From positions 9,196,536-9,260,535 of the forward strand of contig NC_064534.1 in NCBI RefSeq assembly GCF_023856365.1: a stretch of DNA of 64,000 bases, written 5' to 3'. This DNA comes from Brienomyrus brachyistius. Taxonomy: Eukaryota > Chordata > Actinopteri > Osteoglossiformes > Mormyridae. Within the stretch, counting starts at the first letter, position 1; the number at the start of each line of letters is the position of its first letter. The notes under the pieces are model-generated. The model worked only from the letters and a program-made list of their open reading frames with translations, did not search any database and was not told where the DNA came from. Both the position numbers and the translations under genes were made by a program. This document shows positions 22,710 through 35,018 of this stretch, in pieces.

Positions 22710-25700
22710 AAAAAGTATAACGTAATAAAATTCCAAAGTACTTTAAGATGCTGAGATGAGGAAAGTCCATGGAAATGGATCTATCTCCACTGATAAAGTG
22801 AATGGTTTCTGCCTTTAATCTTTAAAGACCCTAAATAGTGCCATTATCTCCATTAGTGTAGAGTTGGCCAAAATTAAGGATCTTCTTTGAACTAATAAGT
22901 GGAAACAAATGGCCTCTGAGATAAAGATCCTTTTCGGAGGCTGAAGACCATTCTTCGAAAGCCTGTGTGCCCCAGGCGCTCCAACACGCACACGCACATG
23001 CGCGGCTACGCTAAGACTTCCCTCCAAGTACTTCCGGTCACTCGCTAATCGCAGTGTCCTCTGCCGACGCTCAGAGCGAAATCGCACAGCGGCTCGGATT
23101 TTTAACAAATTAATGGGAACATGAGGGGACCGAAACGATAAGAGATTATTCAAAGGGGTTTCTTTAAAAGGACTGTCAGCCTCGATCTCTACCATCCGAT
23201 AGCTACAGATCGTTACTGGAATATTCTATAAACATTTTGCTAATGTACGTCACAGACAGTGGGGAAGATGCGTGTACTTATTTACTTCACGGCTATCAAA
23301 GCCGGTATCCATGGACAGTCATTACAACCCGAAGGTCAAGGAAGTATTGTTACATTTAGTCATCTCCGAGGAAGAGATTAGGAAGCCATTTTCAAATACG
23401 ATGTACTTATTCAGAGTCCTATTCAATTAATTCTCTAACATGAAGGGAGGCTTTGAAGTTGGGGCGTTTGAAGGCGCGAATGGGAGCTTGACACTTTTTA
23501 ATAAAGACACGGCGATGGATTTGGGCACGGTTTTAGTAGGCTCAGGTCAGATTAGCTGAGTTTTTAGCGGTGCTGGGTGTTGCTGGCAGATCACCCCTCT
23601 AGCTGGGAAATTTGGGCCAGCCTGACAAAGGAGAAAGTAATGGCATGAGGATGCACCCATCAGCGGATAGAGGGGTATATATGGAAATAACTGATCTGTA
23701 TAAATGGGTAGCAGTGAGTTCTGAGGCAGAGGAGTGTGACATCATGAAATCATATGAATACGATGATGTCATGACCTTTACCTCTTGCCAGCATTTGAGG
23801 ACAGACAGTCCCCCCCCCCCCTAAATGGCATGTTAGCTTTCTAATTGAACAGAGAGTTTTGTCACAGCTGGGATGTGGATGCACAGGGGGCCTCCAGATA
23901 GGTGGGTCACAAGCTATGCCCCCTCCCATAACCCCGCCCCTTAACTCCACACCTTTCAGGGGGCGACGGCACTCCTTTAAACCCGCCCCCCCCCCTTTTA
24001 TAGGGAGATGAGACGAGCCCAGCGAGGGATCAACGAGGTATTAGGTTTCAGTTGGTAGGTCATAGCTAAGGATGATGCCTCAGGATTTTCTCATACACCC
24101 CTAACTCCTCCCCCCACACACACACACACACAGATACCTTGAATTACATTCTGTCCTGGGTTTTAAGTCAAGGATGTTGTTTACTCTCATTTATGTATTG
24201 TATAAAGTTTGTTGCAGTTCATCCCATTTCCCACTTCCCCGGGTCCACTGAAGCACTACCTCTAATGAGCAGTGGGGGCAGGGGGGCAGTCAGCAAGAGA
24301 AAGCAAGCATCAAAGGCACAGTGCACGCAGCGGGACAGCCGCGCTCCGCACCCCCACCCCGAGCCACACAGCGGGTTCCTCTGCGATGCCCCCGCCCTGT
24401 GGGCCTTCGCTCAAGCACATCCAGCATCTCATTAGATCACGGCATCCTCTCCTTTCAGGTCCCCCCACCACATGTCCGGCGGCTGCCTCGCATCACCGGA
24501 GGGGGCCCTAAACTAGACAAAATTTGGCCACATCATGGGGGCATTTAGCACATTTGGTGTCTGGCAGGAGACTTTATCGGAGCAGCTGCCCGCAAACTCA
24601 GGGCAAAAAGTCAGCAATGAAAAAAAACAAAAAAGATCCTTGTAGAGGGGGGGTTTCTGGCAGAAACTGAAGACGGGCGACGTGGCGTCTCACCGCACCT
24701 GATCGCTGGGCCTCCCTGCAGCCGCTATCGGCATTCAAAGCCTCACAGACGCCGCTTCAAGTTGGCGATCGCCAGCACGTCACAACCAGAATCACACGAG
24801 ACACACGCCTACATCTCAGCTGAGTCCTGGATGCACCTGTGAGCCTCTTTGCTGCCTCACAGACTCTTTCTGGAGCCTGGGAAGCTTTCTGGCACCGGAA
24901 AACTGGCTTGGACAGTGCCGGAACATAAGGAATTGTCAGGTTTGTCTACCTGGATAAATAAAATCAAACAAAAAAAAACGTCTTTCTACGCTCGGTGTGT
25001 TACAAACCACTCCCAAGCTCGGCCTAGCGACTGTGCTGGAGGCTCCAGTTTCCATGGCCATACCTCCCCCCATTCGCTACCACCACAGAAATTTTCACGC
25101 GGACCATTTGGGCCACCAGTCATGCGTGCATATAGCTGTGATGAAACCTTAATCCGCTGCATGGTATTAACCTACTTGACATAACTGCCAAGCTGTTTGA
25201 CTGCCTTCAAATGACAACCAGAAAAGGGGGAGGGGTGCCGGGGGGAGGGGGGTGCTAAGGAGCAGACCGTTAGTTTCTGCACTTGCTTCATGTTGCAGGT
25301 CACGGTCAAAAACAAGGAGCATTGAAAGGCGGACACCTTAAAAGGGGGTGGTGTGTATCGTCCCGGCCGTCCTCGGCACCTGCCACTCGAGGATCTTATG
25401 TGCTGCTGTTGTTTTCTTTTTTGGCTTAATAAAACACACGCTGCATATTCAGTTCCTGTCTTCAGACATGCGGCTGACAGGCTGCTGTCACTACCTGTCA
25501 TCCAAGCTCGCCGCACTCAGCTCCTTCCCGTCTCCGGATCATGGTGGGTCGCACTGCGTCCTGCAGGATCGGCTAGAGGAATCACCTGGAGAACCATTAG
25601 GCTGGACACGCATTCCACGTCGCTCAACTGGCCAAAAAGTTGTCTGTGAAAAGCACTCTGTGGGCAAAGAGAAATGGACTGCATGGTGGGATTGGGAGAG

Positions 25701-27480
25701 ATAGCTTCATGGGGGGGGGGGGGGGGGTAGGAAATATCCTGTTAGGGTTGGGGAGACACAGTAGGGAGGGCATAAAGGTGAGGAAAACCTTCAATAGGCA
25801 TGTCGATGAGCAAGAATAGTGGCTTCAAATTCACAGCCCAAGTTACCAGGGGAGATAAGAGACACTTCAGTCCAATGTATGTTATCTAGTAGTATGTTAT
25901 TTATCACACGCAGGGGGTGTGTTTGATGATCTGATGATAGAGAGTGACTCGTGTGGCAGCCACGTGATTGATGACGTCGTTTAGAAGTCACCGTCGGCCC
26001 TGTTCCTTTCTTCACGCCGGGGTCAGGAGGTCGCCAGTGCTTTTGTGTGTGCAGAACTTCAGCGGGGACGATCGGACCCCATTCAGGTGCCGGGTAAATG
26101 ATTACCTCACAAGAGCATTGATTCAACCCGGGGAATCTGGGCTTTTTATTAGTGGAAATATTCAAACGACCAGCCCTCCCCCAAAACATCACAGACACAC
26201 GGGGGTGCCACAGGATGGTCACTTCCGGGCCGGTCCCTCGCAGCGCCACTAAAGGTGAAGAATCTGGACTGTGGTTGTTGCCATGTGCTGCGCTGCCCCC
26301 CCACGGCTAACATAAGGCTACACCACACGTCCCGCTACCTGCCCATCCTCACTGGCTCCGCAACAAAGCGAAGGCTTGATCTGCCTCCTATCTGACCGGC
26401 GCAGGTGTGGTCAGATTAAGCAACTCCCCTGTTGCTCCTATCAGCAAAACTAAGCCTGAGATTTCATTTTTTTCCCCCTCCGCCTGGCAGTAACGTACGG
26501 CTTCTGCCTACCAGTACTGTGACTTATTCGATTTGCATTTTTAATGATGCAGCGTGGCGGCGATTCAAAAAAAAAAAATGGCGAAACAACCAACTGCCTC
26601 CGAATTCCTCTCTCGGCAGAAATCGAGAGCATGCAGTCACATATCAAGCATAAACATGACAATCCCCCCCCGCCCCCGCCAGTCGCCCCACCCCCGCCTC
26701 ACACGCATGCACGCACACACAAAAGATAAATGGCACCCCGGCTGCGACGAGATGAAAGAGCTTGCGCGGCTCGATGTCGTGAAGAGACACCCGGAGAAGT
26801 TCCAGCCCATGTCTCGGTGCAGGCCTGACCGTCGAGACAGAGCTAATTGAAAGCTCCCTCACTTCACTTATGTTGTTTGTTTAACCCTTGTTTTGCTTCT
26901 GTACCTTTTATTTTTTTTACCAAGTAGTTCCGCCCTTCCTGAAACCGCGTCGTCCCGGCCTCGGATTTCCTCACCCCCATTACGAGTCAAACAGAATTCA
27001 GGCTGAACCACAAGCTGGTATCCAGCCAAATGGTGTTAACTGACTCTCCCTCTCTCTCACGTCTTCTCGGGGAACCCTTTGATGTCAGCAGGGGGCCTTG
27101 TGCTCTTGCAGCGATGGTAACGAATGATACTTTAAGCGATTCTTTTTTATCCGGCTACCTTAATGAAAGATTAATGGGTTTGATATTTTTCCTTGTTTAT
27201 GTTTTATTTAAAAAGTAAGCCGCGGTCCTTGGAACCTGTTAAAAGCTGCTCCGTAACGATTTTACGGATCAGCGGCGTCCTGTTCTCCCCTTGGCCTGTT
27301 TAAAAACAAACAAACAAACAAAAAAAAACAAAAAGATACGTTTCGATTGTCTTCTTTGCAGCTGCATGGCCTGTTTTCTCCACGCGCATCAGCGAGGGCC
27401 ACCAGTCTGTTTGCACACTGCAGGCCGGATCCGCGCGGCTCTGATTCCAAGCACCTTCCCTTGCTATCTTTGGCTGATTT
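22710..27480. other. Gene-poor stretch with no recognised gene
   Basis: Alternating AT-rich and GC-rich DNA with C runs (about 23810, 23985), a G run (25711-25727) and CA tracts. Frames such as 22815-23195, 24272-24511, 25172-25516 and 25791-26249 have low-complexity or random composition and no splice-flanked family match. Some of it may be regulatory. Confidence 0.5.
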
Positions 27481-27989
27481 AGTCATTCAATCCGACATGC
27501 AGTAGCAGCCAACGACTTCTGAGCAAGAGAAATCTGAAGAATAGACACTTTGGATTGATATGGGAAAGATACCCTTATCCTGAGTAATGTATTGTTAATG
27601 GTATTAATAATGTAGGTGAACTTCTCCGATACCATAGAAGGGAGACCTGACAGTATGCAAACTACACACCACTGTATGTCTCTCATATTACATGCCAGTA
27701 AGATTATGATTGAGGTCATTCACTGCAGATGGGAGTCCTATGTAGAAACTGAATTGCCTGATGTAAAAGATAGGAAGGCTGAGGAACCTCAATGGGAGAC
27801 CATGATAGGTAATCAGGGAAAAAAAAGGAAGGAAGGAAGTCAATAGGTGCTTCATTGCATTTCAACTGGGCCTTTTGTTGCATTGACCATGTGAAACTAT
27901 GGAACGTTCCAGGAAAAATGGCTGCACCTAAGCATCTCAAATCCTCAAGAAATGCTGCTGAAGACAAAATGTAGAGAAACCAAGTGCTT

Positions 27990-28750
27990 CCTGATTGGTG
28001 AACAACTTGGAGAGGGATGCATATCATCGACATGCCTGTTCATATAATAAGAAGCCAGCTAGTGGAAGAAATACGAACAAGCTTCAATATGCTGGCAGCG
28101 CAATCAGAAATTAGGTGGAAAATAAGTAAATACTGGTAAAGAATGATACTGAACAGAGTGACTGTAGAAAAATGTGGGGGGGGAACTAAAGGCCATAATT
28201 AGAGAAACAGCAGTTAACTGCAGCGTGGAGAGTGATGACAGCGAGGTCATAAACAGCTTTTGAAACCATCATGAAAAGCAGAGGGGTCCCGCAGTGAAAA
28301 GTACGTCGCAGACTGGCGGCTGCCAGAGCTGCCATGAAGGCCCGAGAAAAAAGCCTTCAAGAGCACCGACGCATCTCTAAGAACTAAAATCAGAATTGTT
28401 TAGAATATGATATATTCCGCGGCTTTTTATGGATGTGAAAGCCGGACAATGGAGAAGCGTGACTGGAAGAGTATTGAGGCCTTTGAACTTTGGCGCTGGT
28501 GAGGACTTTTAAGAATAAAGCAAATAAGTGGATTTTTGATCAAATCGGGCCTGAACTTTCCTTTTGAAGCACAAAAAGAGCAGATTAAACCCAATTTTAT
28601 ATGGGCATGTGATTAGAAGACCTAGTGAACTGAAACCAAGACTGTGACACTTGGAAAGGCTGAAGATAAAAGAGGAGGAGGTAACAAGATGGATGAACTC
28701 AATCGTGACAATGAGGAACATTGGGGAATTTTGTAGGAATGCCATCTGCG
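27990..28750 (+). mobile_element. Decayed RTE/BovB-like LINE, reverse transcriptase C-terminal end
   Basis: Reading across stops, the plus strand gives LYGCESW-like FYGCESRTMEKRDWKSIEAF (about 28415-28475), then ELWRW and, after a gap, IKPNFIWACD where the family has a YFGH block, and GKAEDKRGGGN with the RRG-type region (28645-28690). This order is the C-terminal thumb and tail of RTE/BovB reverse transcriptases. An EGCISSTCLF remnant near 28010 fits the part before the catalytic YADD, which is absent. Many stops show it is dead. It is not contiguous with the LINE at 12885. Confidence 0.75.
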
Positions 28751-28879
28751 TAGTTCTTAGGACTCAACATTAATAGTACCTATAAGAATGATTATAAAAA
28801 TAGGTGAATTTAATGTTGGAAACAAAGTCCTCTGTGAAATATCTGGAGGATATATACATCCAGGTGTGAAAAAAATGAA

Positions 28880-29385
28880 TAAATGTTGTCGCTTCTTAAG
28901 ACACTCAAAGCACTTCACAGAACCAATGGGGAACCTTTTCATCCACCACCGCTGTGTAGCCCCCACCTGGATGATGCCACAGCAGCCATTCTGCACCAGT
29001 ACGCCCCCCACAGTAGCTGAGGTGGTGAAGGGGCAGGAGAGAATTCACCAGTTGGATACGGGGGATGATTGGGAGGCCAGATTTGATAAGGCCACAGTGG
29101 GCGATTTAAGCCAGGACATCAAGGTACCACCCCAACTTTTCTGAAGGCTACCCAGGGATCTTTCATGACTTCAGAGAGACCTTGGTTTTGCGTCTCATCT
29201 AAAGGACAGCTCCACTTTTACAGCACCAGGGCATTGGGATCAGCACAGACTACAGGATGGACTAAGCTACTGGCCACGTCAACACCTCTTCCAGCAGCAT
29301 CCCAACTTTCCCAGTTGGTTTCCCATCCAAGTATTGCCCAGGCCCAAACCTGTGTAACTTCAGGTAGGTTAATAAAACATCAATA
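28880..29385 (-). repeat. SINE-like repeat with a 5S-rRNA-like head
   Basis: Near the right end, the tract ttcccatccaagtattgccc and aggcccaaacctgtgtaact is an evident relative of the reverse complement of vertebrate 5S rRNA, covering the intermediate and C-box region and the A-box region. The rest (gtgtagcccccacctggatg, catctaaaggacagctccac, gcaccagggcattgggatca) is a dispersed repeat body that I have seen in fish DNA. The head therefore reads on the minus strand. This is the arrangement of SINE3-type elements, which use a 5S-derived internal promoter. Confidence 0.65.
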
Positions 29386-29410
29386 AAACATCACAGCATC
29401 TCCTCCTGAC

Positions 29411-29545
29411 ATCTTCTATAATGTGTTATGCCTTTTTTATAAATATTTATAACCATGTTTATGATGCTTTATGAATGCATTATAATGTGCTATGAATGTG
29501 TTCATAGACTCTTATACACATGGCATTCATAGAAAGCGTTACCAG
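29411..29545 (+). repeat. Dispersed AT-rich repeat (tataatg / gttacc family), copy 1
   Basis: The tracts aatgtgttatgcctttttta, atgctttatgaatgcattat and the terminal gcgttacc recur at 62430-62635 and more weakly at 37250-37400. It is non-coding and of unknown class. Confidence 0.65.
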
Positions 29546-29549
29546 TCAG

Positions 29550-30850
29550 GCCTCATCAAATGTTACAGTACTGGGTACCAAAACTCACTCAGTCCTCATT
29601 TAATCCAATGCAGAACTTTTGTTATATTGCCAGTACTCACTAAGTCCATAGACCTTTTCTTAAAAATGTTTCCTGTGCACTCTACGAATTTTGGAAATTT
29701 GCTCTCCGATTGGCAGTTACTAATGAAATAAAATGATCTACTGTTTTCCCTCTCAGCCCCCGGACACCATAGGCACTGTACCCAGGTTCTGTGTCCTGAT
29801 TTGAAGACCTGACAGCTGTCTTGTATCCCTTGCCCGTCGTTCCCTCCTTTGCTGAAGCTGAAGTGATTCTCTTTTGTGTTTGCGCCCAACTCCCAAAGCT
29901 GCAGTACTGTATCCATTCCACCCTCTCATGCCGGTGTCACATGTATCTGTTTGCCACTACAAGTGAAACAAATGTTACCGGCATGTTAAATGAATTGCTG
30001 TTGCTGCTAAATTCAGACCAGAGCACTGCTGCGTCCACCCAGATGTGTCCTGGATTTCATCCGATAAAGTCCGTACATGCTCTGTAAAATTCCGAGGGTG
30101 GTTACGGACAGATCCATTTTATCTTTGACAGGCAGCAGAGAATTTCACTGAAATTCTGGATCCTTCATGGCTTAACCATTAGAAAAACTCAAGAACAGGG
30201 AGGCTTCCATAGCTTAGACTTCAGCTGTGATTGAATGGACTGGGGCGAGGGAGTGTAATTTAGTCAACAGGGGGTGCTGGGCTTGATGCTGTCTTGCCGC
30301 TTTGTGACATAATGTCCTTGTGTCGACTTTGTCAGAAAATTGACGGCTGCCCTTGTCGGCAGTGAAAGTTGTACAGCTCCGGTCAGTGCTGATTTTCCTT
30401 CGCAGTGGGGTGAGCACTGGGGCATGTAAAGAAGCAGGCAGTTTAGCCACAACCCGCGCAGTGTAAGTAAGAGTGTCGAAGGTGACTTGAAGTATCTGGA
30501 GCAAGTAAGAAGTGTACACCGAGGAGTACTGGGGGTGGTATAAAAATGGAAACAGCTATGAATATATTATAGTGAACCTGGGAGCCATTACAAAAATGAA
30601 CAAATGGTTACCTTTGTTAAACATGGCACAAATGGACCTGGTAGCTATCACTGGATAAACATGAATGTTTAATCACATGTAAATCACGTGCAACAGCCAA
30701 AACCTCTGCAGAACAACCAGTATGACATAACAGTTACCTACTATAATAAAACGATTAGATGTAACCATGGACTTATATTGTGGGGGGAGGGATGGGGAGG
30801 CCAATAATGAAAACAAGCCAATACAACCCTATGGACCCCCTTAAATGGGT
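29550..30850. other. Intergenic stretch, nothing recognised
   Basis: No gene-like frame or clear repeat. The open stretch at 30214-30519 on the minus strand has no family features. Confidence 0.55.
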
Positions 30851-30856
30851 GGGGAC

Positions 30857-31960
30857 CTAAACCCCTTCAATCCCCAACTCAGAGTTATGCCCTGGGATGT
30901 GACTAATAAATAGACCGAGCAAACAACACACAAAGTGAACATTCCATTGGGCACACTGCAAAGCATGCTGGGATGGGTATCTAGGAATCACAGCATTCCG
31001 GAATGCTGAAACACTACAACATTCATATCTAGGACCTAAAAAGGAGTTGGGCCACGCTTTACCTTCAGGCATTCGTAAAATGCTGACATACAAGTCTTGA
31101 ATAGCATGTAGTGGGAAAAGAGACCTTTCTTCAGAAAGAAAAGCCTCCATCTCTTTGAAGGGAATGAAGGCAGCGCTCCTGTACTTCCTATGAAGGTTCG
31201 ATGATGTTTGGATCTGGCAATTGTAGAGGCAACCTAAAACGGGGAAATGAAGGAGGCAGATGGGTACTTTGCACTTCAGGACTTCCCATAAAGCTTCGAT
31301 AATGTTTTGAGTCCATCCAAGGTGTTCATGAAGCTGCTCTTGAGCTTCTTTGACAGGGTGCATGGGGACATTATCATACTGTAATATGGGAACATCATGA
31401 GGGAACCACATTGGCACCATAAGTTGTACCTTGGCTTGTAAAATCACCTCATTTCATGGCTGCCATATGACCATGCAGAAAAAGTACAAGATGGCTGCCT
31501 GTACCAACAGACATCGTAGGCGGAAGACATTCTTTGTTTTTTTACTAATGTATGGATGTAAGAGAATGGGTAAAAAATGACTCTTAAGGGGCCCAGGTTT
31601 TGTGGATTGGGCTTGGTTACAAACATTAGCGCCCCCCCCCCCTCCCCACCTCAAACATTCCAGCTTTGTGAAAGTCATGACACACAGTTTTGGTTAAAGC
31701 TCGGTCACAGAGGCGTGGACTGAGTTCTGTGGCAGGATTTCAGCCTGAAGTTTTGTGGCATTTTGCAACTATCCTGTTAAGCATCCGTCTCTCTCTGTCA
31801 GCGAGTATCAGCCTGCGACCACTGTCTCTCTTTGCCAGGGCAGTTAGTCTGTTTGCCACATGCTGATATGGTTTTTTGATTGTTCCCCTTGACAAAATTA
31901 GGTAGTCTTGTAGTTTTTGCACCTGCAATTCAAACACTCATGGAAGTCTGTTGAGTACTT
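30857..31960 (-). mobile_element. Degenerate Tc1-like transposase remnant
   Basis: The minus strand from 31937 reads a helix-turn-helix-like N-terminal block (LILSRGTIKKPYQHVANRL), then LTDR-like and KTVCHDFHKAGM blocks, and around 31300-31380 LQYDNVPMHPVKEAQEQLHE followed by LGWTQNIIEALWEVLK. The last two are the DNAPxH and PDLNPIExLWDxLK catalytic blocks of Tc1 transposases; N-I-I-E-A-L-W replaces the usual N-P-I-E. Several frame changes break it. Terminal repeats were not found, so the ends are approximate. Confidence 0.8.
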
Positions 31961-32334
31961 TGAAAACTCACATATCAAAGTTGTGATTGTCAGAACTCTT
32001 TTATAGTGCATATACTATAAAAGTAAATGCAATGTAAATGGCTAATTGGCATTCAGCCTAATATGACCATTGTCATTATGGATTCGATTTTTTTATTTAG
32101 TTTTATGTGTATTATTTTCACTTGAAAACCAGATTAGTTTTAGTTATCACTGTGGTTTTATTGGTTTTTTAAAAGGTATATTTAGTTTTTATATGTTGTA
32201 ATTGCAGTTTAAGTTTTAGCAATATTATTTATAGGGATCAAATGACTAGTAAATTGTAGATTAATATTTGCAACTGTATTTACAAGTCATTACTCAAATT
32301 TTGTTTTTTTCTGTTATTCTGTCCACCTCCTGTA
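31961..32334. other. AT-rich spacer, nothing recognised
   Basis: Very AT-rich DNA between the Tc1 remnant and the minisatellite. There is a short palindromic ctcttttatagtgcatatac / actataaaag tract near 31998-32020. Confidence 0.5.
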
Positions 32335-32850
32335 GTGTGTAAATAAAGCAGGCAGGTCTTCAGTGACCTGTAGTGTGTCGAGAAAATAAACGGTTTGGCA
32401 GTGGCCTGTAGTGTACAGTGAAAGTAAAAAGTTTGGCGGTGACCAGTAGCATGTCAAGAAAATAAACAGTTTGGCAGTGACCTGTAGCATGTCAAGAAAA
32501 TAAACAGTTTGGCAGTGACCTGTAGCATGTCAAGAAAATAAACAGTTTGGCAGTGACCTGTAGCATGTCAAGAAAATAAACAGTTTGGCAGTGACCTGTA
32601 GCATGTCAAGAAAATAAACAGTTTGGCAGTGACCTGTAGCATGTCAAGAAAATAAACAGTTTGGCAGTGACCTGTAATGTGTCAAGAAAGTAAATAGTTT
32701 GGCAGTGACCTGTAGTATGTCAAGAAAGTAAACAGTTTGGCAGTGACCTGTAGTATGTAGAGAAAATTAACAGTTTAGCAGTGACCTGTAGTGTGTCAAG
32801 AAAGTAAACAATTTGGCAATAATCTGTAATGTGTTAAGAATGCAAGTGGT
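32335..32850 (+). repeat. 38-bp minisatellite, about 13 copies
   Basis: The unit gtttggcagtgacctgtagc followed by atgtcaagaaaataaaca repeats about every 38 bases. The central five to six copies (32460-32680) are almost identical and the outer copies are diverged, as expected from unequal exchange. Most units contain AATAAA. It has no spacer diversity, so it is not CRISPR-like. Confidence 0.95.
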
Positions 32851-32859
32851 TTATCGAGA

Positions 32860-35018
32860 AATGTATGAATGGTAAACACCTTTTGAGACATTACATCAGG
32901 TGTAGAGACAAGTCCAGACATCCCAAACGCCTTGTAACTGAAAATGATTCTCTCTCCCACAGGAAGGTTTGTGGAGGTTCGACATCGTGCTGTTTCTTGG
33001 TCTTTTGTGAAGACATGCCCTCAGAGGAATGGAACATCTTGCATGAAACTTTTAGATATACATGCAAGGGGATATACATAAGCTTTGTAAGAGCCATGTA
33101 TATCTTTTGTATAATATCTCACAGCATTTTGCCTGCATTGGATGTGTTGATTGTTATAAGACATTAAGGCTGACAGTCTACAGATATCCCTGCTTTTTTT
33201 CTTAATTTTTTTTAAGGTTATGCTGATACTGCAGCTCACAATCTGTCAAAGATGGTATTTGAGCCAAAATCTAATAGTATTTAATTATTATATACATCTG
33301 CCCATTTTACATAGCTTCTTGATGGCGATGGTGAGCCTGGAGCCTATCCTAGAAGAGACAGGGCCCTGAACAGTGTATCCGTCCATCATACTGTATTTTT
33401 CTGTATAATGCATCATATAGTATGCTACCCATGCTCTTGCCGGTCCAGATATGTTCCAACATTGATGATATATGTACATACATATGTATTGAAACTGCTG
33501 TACCAGAATTGCGTTAATGCAACAAGAATGCAAGTCGCTTCTGTTCCTCTCAGGATCAGCTCAGCGCATTGATTCCTCAGCACACGACGGGAATACTCTG
33601 TACATCCCATATGCACAGTGTGGTTAAGGGACAACGTGGCACCAAATTTTCAATTTCACGGTGGGATTATCGCTTGCAAAAGAAAAAGTACCATGCCTCT
33701 CTCTCCCTCTCTCTTTTTCCTTCGCTCTCCCTCTCTGTGGTGATACTAATCATGAGCCCCCATCCGGTTGCCCATCCAGCATTTTCAAGCGATTAGGGAA
33801 AAAGGGGGGTGGGACAAGACCGCCATCCCACACTGACAGTTCGACCCCCAAGATTTAGTCCTGTGAGCCTTTTCCAATATAAGTGAAAATAAATGGTTGT
33901 CAGGGCCTGTTTAGAGAGGCAGAAGTACAGCTGTAGTACTTATCACCCACAATGCAGTTGCGGATAAGCACAGCCAGGGGACCGGCACACGACCTTGGCT
34001 AATATCAAAGGAGGCGATAGTACGGGTCTCACGTTCTGCTTCTGCTTACTCTACGTTTCTGCAGCTACCCTGAAGAATGTGCCGATAAGATTGGATACTT
34101 AATTTGAGAGAATGTTAAAGAAAAAACAAAAGAAGGACAAAATGGATTCGAGACTTTGTTATTGCGAAAGATTACGCACTTAACCATTTTGGAGCCTGAT
34201 AATACCCTCTTTCTAAACTATGTTGCACTATTTATCGGAGTAAGTGGCATTTCCTCTGACACGGGAAAGACCATACGGCTCCTGATGAGGATGGTGGTAC
34301 GAAAGGAGCTTGAAACGTGACTGATGCATCAGATTTGGAGACAACACACACTAGGGGAGAGAAAGAGGGAGCAAGAGTGGGACTGCAAGAGAATCGCTGA
34401 GATCATGTAATGAAGGTTCTGAGAATGGCCTGCTTGTGCGCGTGTGCCGTACATGTGCACCAGGGTGGGGTCTGTGAGGTCCACACTCTTCTCCGCTCAT
34501 AGGCTGGCTATTGGGCACCCATGTTGGCTTCCTGTTCTGCCATGTCTCTGCTGAGAGTGACCTCCCTTTGCTTGAGGGAGCATGTGGTAGCACGGGGAAT
34601 GCGTTAACGTGGGGAAGGCGCTGCGTGGCTGCCAGGCGATGCCATCACTCCCAGACTGCAGCGGAGCAGCAGATACTGTGGTAGGGTGGCTTCCTAGGGA
34701 GCTGGCACTGGGAAAATGGGTCAGTTCTGCTGGGAGATACCTCAGGCCAGCCTGCATGGTGCCATGGGATTGGGGGGGAAGACATACGTATGCAGCACTA
34801 CCCTGTCTCAGTATCACTTCATCAGCACTCTGTACCATTATGAGTATCATTATTACTCTCTCTCACTATACCTACTCAACATCGCTCTCTGTGTCATATG
34901 AGTACCTTATAGTCCATAATTATGCAACACCTCTAGCAGTTAATGGGGGTTTAGGTTGGGAGTCCTCTGAAGCCAGACGGGATGTTGGTATGGCTGTGTC
35001 ATGGATGAGGCCATTAAG
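32860..35018. other. Intergenic stretch, no gene recognised
   Basis: Contains a CT-rich tract at 33690-33740 and a possible short SINE scrap at 33312-33365. No supported coding sequence. Confidence 0.5.

Noticed and set aside
24272..24548. Overlapping proline/arginine-rich frames
   Set aside because: Base composition effect in a GC-rich patch; no start context or homology.
16665..27174. Shared 14-mer atgaaagattaatg at about 16668 and 27162 as a common regulatory site
   Set aside because: Several 14-mer coincidences (about 8) are expected by chance in 64 kb; flanks do not match.
27616..28033. Short frames as exons of a host gene
   Set aside because: They lie beside or within the decayed LINE region and show no conserved domain.
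32335..32850. Regularly spaced repeats as a CRISPR array
   Set aside because: The units are contiguous 38-mers with no unique spacers, in a vertebrate genome with no cas genes.
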